Of a stretch of DNA of 64,000 nt, positions 24,545 to 35,205 are shown piece by piece. Under the pieces are notes generated by a model that worked only from the letters and a program-made list of their open reading frames with translations, searched no databases and was not told where the DNA came from. Every line of letters begins with the position of its first letter. Position 1 is the first letter of the stretch. The position numbers and the translations under genes were made by a program. The stretch lies in the NCBI GenBank assembly GCA_949752795.1, contig OX457068.1, positions 59,833,582 to 59,897,581 on the forward strand, written 5' to 3'. This DNA comes from Hyperoodon ampullatus (lineage: Eukaryota; Chordata; Mammalia; Artiodactyla; Ziphiidae).

Positions 24545-26034
24545 TTTGCTTATCTTACTGTGTTTGGGGTCTCCTTTTTGCAGGCTGCAGGTTCGTAGTT
24601 CCCATTGTTTTTGGTGTCTGTCCCCAGTGGCTATTTTTGTTCAGTGGGTTCTGTAGGCTTCCTGGTGGATGGGACTAGTGCCTGTGTTCTGCTGGATGAG
24701 GCTGGATCTTGTCTTTCTGGTGAGCAGGTCCACGTCTGGTGATATGTTTTGGGGTGTCTGTGGACTTTTTATGATTTTAGGGATCTTCTCTGCTAATGGG
24801 AGGCATTGTTTTCCTGTCTTGCTAGTTGTTTGGCAAAGGGCGTCCAGCACTGTAGCTTGCTGGTCGTTGAGTGAAGCTGTTTGCTGGTGTTGAGATGGAG
24901 ATCTCTGGAAGATTTTCGCCGTTTGATATTATGTGTAACTGGGAGGTCTGTTGTGGACCAGTGTCCTGAAGTTGGCTCTCGCACCTCAGAGGCACAGCAC
25001 TGATTCCTGGCTCCTCAATTTGGGATGATTCATTGTCTATTCCTGTATTCCACAGTTGCAGGGTACATCAAGGTGATTGTGGAGCTTTAATCCACTGCTT
25101 CTGAGGCTGCTGGGAGAGATTTCCCTTTCTCTTCTTTGTTCTCACAGCTCCCGGGTCTCAGCTTTGGATTTGGCCCTGCCTCTGCATGTAGGACACAGGA
25201 AGGTGTCTGTTCTTTGCTCAGACAAGACAGGGTTAAAGGAGCTTCTGCTTTGGGGACTCTGGCTCACTCAGGCCATGGGGGAGTTAGGGGCACGGAGTGC
25301 AGGGCGAGCCTGCAACAGCAGAGGCTGGCGTGATGTTGCAGCAGCCCGAGGCATGCCTTGCGTTCTCCCAGGGAAGCCATCCCTGGATCCCGGGACCCCG
25401 GCTGTGATGGGCTGCACAGGCACCCCAGAAGTGGGGCGTGGAGAGTGACCTGCACTCGCACACATGCCTCGTGTTGGTGGCAGCATCCCCAGCATCCCAC
25501 GCCCGTTTCTGGGGTCCGCGCTTTCATCTGCAGCTCATGCCCGTCTCTGGAGCTCCTTTAAGCAGCCCTCTTAATCCCCTCACCTTGTGCACCAGGAAAC
25601 AAAGAGGGAAGAAAAAGTCTCTTGCCTCTTCGGCAGGTCCAGACTTTTTCCCAGACTCCCTCCCGGCTAGCTGTGGTGCATTAGCCCCTTCAGTCTGTGT
25701 TCACGCTGCCAGCCCCAGTCCTCTCCCTGCGCTCCGACTGAAGCCCGAGCCTCAGCTCCCAGCAACGCCCACCTCAGTGGGCGAGCAGACAGGCCTCTCT
25801 GGCTGGTGCGTGCCGGTTGGCACCAATCCTCTGTGTGGGAATCTCTCCGCTTTGCCCTACCCAGGTACGTGGGGAGTTTCTTGCCTTTTGGGTGGCCTGA
25901 GGTCCTCTGCCAGCATTCAATATGTGTTCTGTAGGAGTTGTTCCATGTGTAGCTGTATTTCTGGTGTATCTGTAGGGAGGAAGATGATATCCACGTCTTA
26001 CTCTTCCGCCATCTTCCCTGGAAGTCTCCATCCC

Positions 26035-26560
26035 ATTGATTTTTTTCTGAGTTTCGTGGTTTTATTAACACAAACACAATGTGCACATGAGCTATCTATT
26101 CATTTTCTTTGTTATGCAGGCTGGCATTGGGATTGGTGACTCTGATGGCCAGCTGGGCTGCTCTTTCCACAGTGGTTTTGCAGTTCTTGGAGGAGACATT
26201 GTGAACAATCTCAGCACAGTAAGATTTTTTGCACCTTAGAAGCACTTCAATCTTGTTGACATTGTAGACAAGGAACTTCCAGAAGAACACATGCTTTATT
26301 TTCTTGTTGCTCTTATAACAGATGTGGAGCATCAAGATCTGACCCTTGAATCTCCTGCACACCTTGTTTTCACTGCCTCTGGGTTTCTACCAGTTACACT
26401 TAATTTTGACATATTGGTCTCACTGGTGCTGGATAAACTTCTTGGTCCTCTTTCTGATGGTCTTGGGCTACCCCAGGGGTCTGAGGGCAGCCATGATGCT
26501 GAGTAGGTGATGGTTGCCATCTCTGTAGGCAGTGCTAGGAAGAGCCAAACTATTGATTTT
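26035..26560 (-). pseudogene. RPL32: RPL32 processed pseudogene (ribosomal protein L32), minus strand
   Basis: Intronless copy of the mRNA for a large-subunit ribosomal protein. The coding copy runs from ATG at 26494-26492 to TAG at 26098-26096: 399 bases, against 408 expected for the usual 135-residue protein. The 9-base in-frame loss lies where 'HMLPSGFRKF' has become 'HVFFWKF'. The first residues read 'MAALRPLG' and then TAG; two more in-frame stops follow before 'CRRFKGQIL'. The C-terminus is well kept ('[14 protein letters not shown]', '[16 protein letters not shown]'). The 3' UTR has AATAAA (reverse, near 26060) and a short A tail. Flanks 'attgatttt' at 26035-26043 and 26552-26560 are identical. 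Not functional. Confidence 0.95.
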
Positions 26561-28289
26561 AGATCAATGTGTTTTCATTTGTCTCCAGGTATTTTTTGAT
26601 TCTCTCTTTGATTTCTTAATTGACCATTTGGTTGTTTAGTAGTATACAACTTCCACATATTTATGATTTTCTGCATTCTTTTTGTATGTGTGTGTGTTTG
26701 ATTTCTAGACTCATAGCATTGTGGTCAGAAAAGATACTTGATATTATTTCAGTTTTCTGAAATTTACTGAGACTTGTTTTCTGGCCTTGCATGTGATCTA
26801 TCCTGGAACATGTTCCTTGTTCACTTGAAAAGAATGTGTATTCTCTCTGCTTTGGGATGGGCTGTTCTTTATATATCTATTAAGTCCATCTTTTGTAATG
26901 TGATTTTTAAAGCCAGTGTTTCCTTGTTGATTTCTGTCTAAATTATCTGCCCTTAGATATAAGTGGGGTGTTCAAATTCTCTAGTATTATTGTCAATGTC
27001 TTTCTTTTTATTTGTGAATATTTGCTTTATGCCTTTATGTTCTCCTATGTTGGGTACATATATATTTTCAATTGTTATATTCTTCTTGGACTGATCCCTA
27101 CATCATTATGTAATGTCCTTGTCTCTTGTTACAGTCTTTGTTTTAAAGTCTATCTGATATAAGTATAGACACTTCAAATGTACTTTTATTTCCATTTGCA
27201 TGAAATAACTTTTTTCATCCCCTCATTTTCAGTTATTGTGTGTCTTTAAATCTCAAGTGACTCTCTTGTAGAGAACATATATATGGGTCTTTTTAAAAAA
27301 TCTATTCTGCCACTCTCTTTGATTAAAGCATTTAGTTCATCTACATTTATAGTAGTTTTTGACAGGTATGTATTTATTGTCATTTTTAAATTATTTCCCT
27401 GTTCTTTTTGTGGTTCTGTTTTGTTTCTTCTTCTTTTGCTCTCTTCCCTGTGGTTGCTGGCTATCTTTAGGGTTATGTTTGGATTCCTTCCCCCTTTTGT
27501 GTGTTTATCTATTATAGATTTTTGGTTTGTGGTTACCATGAGGTTTACATGCAGACTATTTTCACTGTATAATTGGTTTTACCAATGAGATTTTTTCCTC
27601 TTTAATTTTTATATTTCCAGTTGTGGACTTCTCTTTTGTATATAGAGGAGGCCCTTTAACATTTCTTACACAACTGGTGGGCTGGTGCTAAACTCTTAGC
27701 TTTTGCTTGTCTCTAAAACTTTTGATCTCTCCTTCAAATCTGAATGATACTGTTTCCAGGTAGAGTATTCTTGATTGTAAGTTTGTTCCTTTCCTTTTGT
27801 CACTTTAAATAGTCCACTCACTTATGCCTTGCAAAGTTTCTCCTGAAAAGTCAGCAGATAGCCTTTTGGGAGTTTCCTAGTTTTTACCTTGTTTTCCCCT
27901 TGCTGCTTCGTTACCTCTTTAACTTTAATTTTTGTCATTTTAATTACCATGTGTTTTGGTGTGGTTCTCTTTGAGTTGATTCTGTTTGGGAATCTCTGTT
28001 ATTCCTAGAGCTTGGTGTCTGTTTCCTCTCCCAGGATAGGGAAATTTTCAGCTTATATGTCTTAAAATATGTTCTCTGTTCCTTTCTCTCTCTCTCTCCT
28101 CCTTCCGGGAACCCTATAGTGTGAATGTTACTACACCTGATGTTGTCCCAAATGTCTCTTTAACTGTCCTCATTTCTTTCTTTTCTTCTTTCTGTCCAGC
28201 TTCAGTGATTTCTTCTACTCTGTCTTCCAGCTCCCTGATCCATTCCTTTGTGTCTTCTAATTTACTGTTGATTACTTCTCATGTCAGCC

Positions 28290-29200
28290 TGCTGGTGAGT
28301 GGGACTGGATCTCAACACACCTGGCTGAGAGGGCCAAAATGTCTCAGACCTTCTGTTGCACTGCTGGTAGGTGGGTCCAGGGTACACAGGGGACTCCATT
28401 TAATGCTAGCCCACTGGTGGGAGGATCCAGGTCCCTGGGTCTCTGGCTTCAGGGTCCTGTGGGTCCTGGGACTCATGACAGCCTACTGGTGGGCAAGACA
28501 GGTTCCTGATTCAGTGGCTGCAGGGTCTGTGTTCTGAATCAAGTGTCAGCCCTCTGTTGGATAAGGCTGGACCCCAGAGTGGCCAGCTGAGGATTCCCAA
28601 ATTTTCCCAGAGCTAATATTGGCCTGATGGTGGGCAAGCCCAAAGTTCAGGGCATCCTGTGGTTGATGCCCACCTATAGTGGGTGAGGCTAGTCCCTGGA
28701 GCTAGTGCCAGCTAGGAACCAACCAAGTCCTAGGTTCTCTGGCTGCATGGCTCAAGTGTCTGGAGCTGGTGTTGGTCCACTGGTGTGTGTAGCCAAGGCC
28801 CAGGGGGTCCCGGGGCTAGTGCTGGCTCACTGGTGGGTGAAGCTTGGTCCCAATGTCTCTTGCAGCAGGGCTCTGGCTGTCCCAGTGTTGGTGTGTTGGC
28901 CAACTGATGAGCAGACCCAGGGCCCAGGGTGTTCTGAATATGGTGCCTGCCCACTGATGGGTGAGGTTGGTTCCAGGGTTACTGCCAGCTCTCTGGTGAA
29001 TGAAGAGGGTACTGGGGTACCCAGCTGTAGGGCTCTGCAGGTCCTTGAGCTAGTGCCAGCACACTGGTGTGCAGGGTTGTATCCTGGGTCTGCTGATGGA
29101 CAGGGCCATGTTCCAGGATGACTGTGGGCTTAGGGTGTCTTAAGGCAGCCAGCCTGCTATTGGGTGAGGTTGTGTCCCTGACTGGCTTGTTGCTTCTCCT
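28290..29200 (-). repeat. Degenerate tandem repeats in the old L1 5' UTR
   Basis: Roughly fifteen imperfect units of about 40-75 bases. Each contains a core like 'ccactggtgggtgaggctgg', often followed by 'gggtctctggctgcagggc' and 'ctggagctagtgcc'. The array lies between ORF1-like sequence and the L1 5' end, so it corresponds to the 5' UTR and promoter of the old L1. Open frames across it are by-products of GC-rich tandem sequence. Confidence 0.75.
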
Positions 29201-29866
29201 GCAGTATCACAGTACTAGTGTTGACAGGTTGATGTGTGGGTCTCAGGCCCAGTGCTAATAAGCTAGAGGGAGCATTCCAAAGTGCTGCTTCCCAGCACAT
29301 CTGTCCTCATTGCCGAATAAGCTCCCAAGATGGTTGCTACCAGTCTCTATGTCCGCAGAAGGCTCTCCAAGATCAGCAGGTGGGTCTGACCCAGGCTCCT
29401 TTCAAATTATTGCCTCAATCCTGGGTGCTGGAGTGTGTGAGGTTTTGTGTTTACCCTTTAATAGTAGCATTCTATTTCTTACAGCTTTCTGCCTCTCTTG
29501 AAAATAAGCACCACTGGCCTTCAAAGCCAAATATTCTAGGGGCTCATCTTCCTAGTGCAGGACCCCTGGGCTGGGCAGGCCAATGTAGAGCTCAGACCCA
29601 TGCTTCTTGAGAAAAACCTCTGCAATTGTAGCTATCTTCTTATTTGTGGCTTGTCCACTTGGGGATATCTATACTACATTTCTGTCCCTCCTACTCATCT
29701 AATCATGGTGCCTTCTTTATATCTTTAGTTGTAAAAGATCTTTTCTGCTATATTTGGGTCTTTCTCATCAATAGTTGTTCTGTAAATAGCTGTAATTTTG
29801 GTATGCCCATGAGATGAGGTGATGTAAGGGTCTTCTACTTCATCATATTGGCCACAATTCCAACCA

Positions 29867-32235
29867 GGCATTGTTTTTATTGTTGTGTCCTGTGCCTGCT
29901 TTTCATTTCAGCATCAAGTGTTAGCTTTATTGAGTTTTCATATAACATTTTGCCTGAAGTTAATTCACTTATACTTTCATTGTCTGAGTGCATTATCTGT
30001 CTGAGAGAATTGAAACCTGACGTTTTGACTAAATTATCCCATAAAATTTCAAAAATTAAAAGGTAGTATTATTCATTCGAACAGTGAAAGCAGTGCATTC
30101 AAAGAAATAAGAACAAATATTAAAAATTCTTTGCATGATAATTTCTTCAGAGTAATCCAATTCAAATACACTTATACTTACCAGTGTTTAATTACACATT
30201 TTGGAATCACTTTACTTGCACTCATATGCCTTATAAAGGAGGCGTTTAATAGACTCATCTACCATAACCACAGATAACATAACATATTCAAAATTAAGCC
30301 TGAAAGTTGATATATATCTAAGTAATTTAACTTAGGAGTTAACTGTAAATTTATTTTTGAATTGATAGTGAAATTAACTACAAAAATGGAATATTTTCTG
30401 GAGTTTAAAAAAATTGCCCTCTAAAATTTCATTTTATATTGGTATTATTACTCAGAGGCTTCTACATAAGTCAATGGCCTTGATGTGTGAATACAGAATC
30501 CACGGCATTATGGTGAGGACTTTTATTATGCGAAGTATGGAAGTGGTAGCAAGAACATAAGCCCTACAAACCTGAAGTGCAAAGCATTTCTTACCAAAAA
30601 TCTTCCTGAGAGTGTTGAGAAGGTAGTGCTTCTTAAACTACCTTACCTGTGATGAAGGCCTGCCTTATTTGTTCTCTTAATGTGTTATAGGTGCTACTTT
30701 TAGAAAAAAAGTAAAAATAAACGTGTAGGAAAATGAAATACAAACACAACAATGATATATAAAATGAAGTTGAGTCCCTTATTTTTAATTATTATATTTC
30801 ACCGACATAAATATAATTTTATAAATTGATCCAAGCATTTTTACATGCTCACTCTCAATTTCACTACTCATTGCCCACAGGTATCAAACAGTTCCTGAAT
30901 TGATGTAGGTTCATGGACCATATTTTGAGTTGCATTACTCTAGGCCTTCCTGTTTCTGAACCCAATTTCAAAGTGTGATGCATTTGGAAATAAATTTAGT
31001 TCATAAGAACAGGGGTTATTATTGTTCTCACTTTGACTTAAAATTTCTGTATTTAGCACAGTGCCTAGCACTCAATTTCAAAATCAGTAAAAGACATTGG
31101 AATTTAAGACATAAGAATAAAGCCTGAAAAAAATAATGGATTTTATTTTGTAATATCCAACAAGTCATACTCTCATTTTAATCCAGATCCACATTTTCAT
31201 ATTTAGTCCCAGGTATGTTATAATTAGAAGACAATGCCAGTCCAAAGGTTCTCTGGTGTAGTATGCCAGGAGGCAACTGTGTATTACAGAAATGACAGAA
31301 AGTGATTTATATAAGTTTTAACATAGGCAGAGAAAGAAAACAATGATTTTGGACTCCTAGAAATAATAGCCAACTCCACTGAGAATTTCTTTATCTCCAA
31401 AATCTTAGTCTCTAAGCTTCCAGTATCTGTTCTCAGGTTTTTATTGTTTCTACCCCCGACCTTACTCCCACACCAGCTGTTCTGCTATCTTATCAGTACT
31501 TTAAGGCCATCACCACACTTTTTTCTTCCGTGTAAAAGTCCTTTGGATTTTAATTTTCACTCTTTTTTTTTTTTTCTTGTTCAGCATAGACTAAAATTGA
31601 AACACTTTTTCTATTAACTACACTTTCTCTTTGGAAGCTTCAATTTCTTTCTCCCTTTGCCTAAAATATGTTTAAACATCTACCATACTTAAAAGTCCCA
31701 TAGAGATCTTATAATTAACTTCATTCTTCCACCTTTACTATATTAACCTCTTCTTAACAAAGTAGCCTTAAATTTCTCCTCTCCCTCATCTCTCATTTTA
31801 TGTTAACCCACTGCAATTTAACTTCTGTCTCTAATTTTAGACTGAAATTGTGAAGATCACCAGGAACGTCATCAGTTACCCCAGAGATGGAAACATGTCC
31901 CATGTCATCTTTCTTGATGTCTATGTTTTGTCTGTCTACCTTTATGTCTATGACTTTTTGTGTAATATCAATGTCTAATGATTGACTTCATATCTCTAGC
32001 AGGTAAAGCCTGACTCCATCTTGGGTGATGTTGCATGCAAACAAAAAAATTAACTCATTTATATCCTGGAATTTTTAGTTCACTTAATTTCATATTTTTA
32101 TTAGGTATTTTTGTAAAATCTTATTTCCAAACATGATATATCCTAGGTGAAAGAACATAGACTCACATTTTAAAGTTGTGGTTTGCCTCTCTGAACTTGT
32201 GCCCACCTGTCTTCATAAACCTTTACTGTTTTTTC
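29867..32235. other. Single-copy AT-rich DNA, no gene seen
   Basis: No coding frame of note and no clear repeat. A weak match to a MIR/L2 tail ('agcacagtgcctagcactca') lies near 31060. T-rich patches occur near 31560. Confidence 0.45.
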
Positions 32236-32458
32236 CTTTTTTTTTTTTTTTTTTGTGTGGTACGTGGGCCTCTCACTCTTGTGGCCTCTCCCATTGCAGA
32301 GCACAGGCTCCGGACGTACAGGCTCAGTGGCTATGGCTCACGGGTCCAGCCGCTCTGCAGCATGTGGGATCTTCCTGGACCCGGGCACGAACCCGTGTCC
32401 CCTGCATCAGCAGGCAGGCTCTCAACCACTGCGCCACCAGGGAAGCCCCTTTTCCCTC
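32231..32458 (-). mobile_element. CHR SINE, minus strand
   Basis: T run at 32236-32254, body 32255-32448, head at the right end ('gcgccaccagggaagcccc'). Landmarks 'gagcacaggctccggacgta' and 'catgtgggatcttcctgg' are clear. A short T/C-rich duplication ('ttttcctt' and 'ttttccct') may flank it. Moderately diverged. Frames through it are chance. Confidence 0.92.
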
Positions 32459-32639
32459 TTTTTGATGGGATCAGGATCTAGGATCAGAGTCCAAAGTAAC
32501 TCCCTCTGGGTATAAAGTCACTTGAATTTGTCTTAAAATTGTAAGCATATTTGGTATTTTATTCATAATATATCTGTGCTGGATTTAACTGAAACATAAA
32601 TCACTGACTGATAATTTCTTTCTATTATGCTGCATCATG

Positions 32640-32885
32640 CGTTTTCCAAGGACTTTGGCATTGGGTAAGTTGGGGTTCAAATTCTGGTTCTAATATTTAC
32701 TAACTGAATTGAGAAAATCAGGTAACTTTTCTATGTCTCAGTTTTTTTGTGTGTTTAAAATGGTTTCTTATGGTTCCTACATCAAAGGTTTTTTTTTTTT
32801 TTAATTAAAAGACATAATACTTGTAATACTTTTAGAACAGATTCCTAACAAGTAGGAACTGGCCAATAAATATTAGTGATGATTA
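32640..32885 (+). mobile_element. MIR SINE, plus strand
   Basis: Ancient mammal-wide tRNA-derived SINE. Core 'gttcaaattctggttctaat' and 'aggtaacttttctatgtctc', then a late part 'actggccaataaatattagt' matching the MIR tail. A T run of about 12 bases near 32790 interrupts it. Confidence 0.75.
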
Positions 32886-32928
32886 TGATATTCACTGTTT
32901 GGGACACATAACTGTGGTGTAACATCTA

Positions 32929-33404
32929 AAATTAAAGTCCACAACATTTTAAATCAACTATACTCCAATAAAAAATTTTTAAAAAAATAAATAAAATAGT
33001 GTGTACAGGTCAGTCCCAAACTCTCAGTCTATCTCTCCCCACTGCTCTTCCCCCAGTAAACATAAGTTCATTCTCTAAGTCTGTGAGTCTGTTTCTGTTT
33101 TGTAGATAAGTTCATTTGTATTATTTTTCTTAAAGATTCCTCATATAAGTGATATCATATCATATTTGTCTTTCTCTGTCTGACTTACTTCACTTAGTAT
33201 GATAATTTCTAGGTCCATCCAAACTCTTGGGAGTTTGGGATTGACATGTACACACTACTATATTTAAAATAGATAACCAACAAGGACCTAGTGTATAGCA
33301 CAGGGAACTCTGCTCAATATTCTGTAATAACCTAAATTGGAAAATAATTTGTAAAAGAATGAAAAAAAATTAAAAAAATTAAATTAGATTAAATTAAGGT
33401 CCAC
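32929..33404. mobile_element. Rearranged L1 3' end with inverted segment and 14-bp duplication
   Basis: Flanks 'aaattaaagtccac' (32929-32942) and 'aaattaaggtccac' (33391-33404) match at 13 of 14 bases. Inside, about 32950-32998 is an L1 terminal segment in the + direction ('tcaactatactccaataaaa'). About 33003-33225 is L1 in reverse ('tctttctctgtctgacttac'). About 33226-33385 is + again ('gtgtatagcacagggaactc'), ending A-rich. The inverted part fits twin priming, a known variant of L1 integration. The extra leading piece is unusual. Confidence 0.75.
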
Positions 33405-34004
33405 TATTATGTGCTGCATTGACCTCCAAAACCAGGAGAATCTTGAATGGCCTGAACATAAGTTCTCTCATGACTCTACTCCTATGGATAAAGTTCCCTA
33501 ACCAAACAATCCTTTTAATGAAGAGGATCAGGAATAGTTCCTGCTTATCCCTGAGGACATGGTTTCAGTTCCCGCAGCTCATAAAATTATTTAAATAAGT
33601 AAATCACATCCTTCCTTAGGAACCAAGTGTCATGTCACTCTCTTGATACTACAAAATCTGCCTCCCACCGCCAATAGTTATTCACTCTGTTCCTGAATGC
33701 AACCCCTGTGTTTCTCTGTGCAGCATGCAGTCTCCTTATCCTTGGACTTCACAACTCATGTGACTAATATACTTCACAGTATGTGACCAATAAACTGCTA
33801 TTTATCTCATGTATCTAGTGTCAGATGTCCATTCTGTGATGAAGCAAGTTTGCACAGAAGACTTTATATGAGCATAGAGGAAAAGTAAGGAAAGGGAGAC
33901 AAAAATCCAGAAGAAAATACAGAGTTAACAAAAAATGCTGAGATGGTCAATAAAGTATAATCTGGCAATAAGAAGTAGATAATTTGGTGCTCCAGTGGAT
34001 TTTT
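33405..34004. other. Single-copy DNA, possible LTR end near 33780
   Basis: No gene. 33700-33830 has 'gtgaccaataaactgctatt' followed by T-rich sequence, which resembles an LTR polyadenylation region, but I cannot place it in a family. Confidence 0.3.
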
Positions 34005-35205
34005 CATCATTATTGAGATATAGTTGACATTCAATAAATTGCACACAATAAAGTACAATTTGATGAGTTTTTGATATATGTACACACCTGTGAAAGCAAA
34101 ATCACCATCAATGAACATATACATTGACTCCAAAAGTTTCCTCATAGCCCTTTGTAATTCATTCCTCCCCCAGTCCCTAGACAACAAGTGATATGTTTTC
34201 CAGATCTATAGATCAGTTTGCATTTCCTAGAATTTCATATAAATAGAATCATGCTTCCTTATGGTCTGTTTTCTTGCATACATCGTAATGACTTTTATTT
34301 TCATTCACATTTTTACATGTATTAATTTACATTCTGGTAAATATTTAACAATCAGCTCTCTAGTGGCAGTGGGCAAGGGGACTGATTTGTAGCACTCACT
34401 GATTTACATGGTGTAATATTTACCCTTATGACTGATTTCAAGCTACTAACATGAGGTCACTGGTGGGAATAGATGAACACAATCAGATCTCATGAGCCAG
34501 TTCTAGCCAAATCCAGCCCATCATTGCATATGTCAAAGTTTCATTACTTTATATTATCAAGTAGTATTCCATTTTATGGATTTTTTTTATCCATTCACCT
34601 GTTGATAAACATTTGAGTTGCTTCCAGTTTAGAGATATTATAAATAGAGTTACTATGAATATTCTTGTATATGCTTTCTTTTCTCTTGAGCAAGTACCTG
34701 GGAATGAAATGGCTGGGTCATACTGAAGGTGTATGTTTAACTTGTAAGAAATTGTAAAACTTTTCCAAAGGAGTTAAACCATTTTACATTCCCACCAGCA
34801 GTATAAGAATGTCTAAATTGCTCCATATTTTCCCCAACACTTAATATCATCAGTATTTTTTTATTTTTATCATTCTAGTGAGAATATAATATATCAAGTT
34901 GTGGTTTTAATTTGTATATAGTGACTAATGATTTGGAACATCTTTTCATGTGCATATTTTGCACCTATAGATCTTCTTTGAAAAGTGTCTATTAAAATAT
35001 TTCCCCCTATATAATTTTCCTGTTTCTTTCTAGAAATAGTAGAATTTTAGCCCTCAAACTTTGATCTGTATTCCATTTTGAGTTAATTTTTGTATATGAC
35101 ATGAGTTAAGCATCTAATTTCATTTATTTGGATATGGTTAACAAATTGATTCAGCTCCATTTGTTGAAATACTATCATTTCCTCATTGCTCAATAGATTT
35201 AAAAA
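34005..35205 (-). mobile_element. Old L1 3' half, minus strand, interrupted
   Basis: Diverged L1M-type sequence in reverse: 3' UTR from 34005 ('attgagatatagttgacatt'), then ORF2 C-terminal sequence ('atttacattcccaccagcag' type near 34785) to about 35205. Between about 34345 and 34550 sits unrelated sequence ('aacaatcagctctctagtgg' to 'ccaaatccagcccatcattg') that looks like a small DNA-transposon-type insert of unknown family. Confidence 0.75.

Larger units (their letters stand above)
19432..26028 (-). mobile_element. Structurally full-length younger L1, minus strand (about 6.6 kb)
   Basis: All L1 parts are present in order on the minus strand: 5' UTR starting next to 26028 ('gagacttccagggaagatgg' in reverse) to about 24545, ORF1 at 24544-23673, ORF2 at 23614-19797, and a 3' UTR ending in 'caataaagatgt' plus an A run at 19432-19441. 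Flanks 19420-19431 ('catcccactgat') and 26029-26040 ('catcccattgat') match at 11 of 12 bases. The 5' UTR is GC-rich with CpG sites, as expected of an L1 promoter. Frameshifts in both ORFs make it inactive. Both flanks are old L1. Confidence 0.93.
16165..29866 (-). mobile_element. Old near full-length L1, minus strand, split by a younger L1 and an RPL32 retrocopy
   Basis: 3' UTR at 16165-16600. ORF2 C-terminus and RT at 16600-19431, including '[13 protein letters not shown]' at 18176-18358. After the two inserts, the EN region lies at about 26560-27600, ORF1-like sequence at 27680-28290, a tandem-repeat 5' UTR at 28290-29200 and a 5' end near 29866 ('ggccaatatgatgaagtaga' in reverse). Without the inserts it is about 6.6-7 kb, close to full L1 length. 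All frames are broken. It ranks older than the 19432-26028 element, which lies inside it. Confidence 0.85.

Noticed and set aside
25077..26139. Several open frames of 65-233 codons, GC-rich, both strands
   Set aside because: They lie in the 5' UTR of the minus-strand full-length L1. The same sequence recurs in the plus-strand L1 at 37500-38450, and the frames are not conserved between the two.
28121..29121. Two 138-codon plus-strand frames
   Set aside because: They run through the tandem repeats of the old L1 5' UTR, on the strand opposite to L1 sense; the repeat structure explains the open frames.
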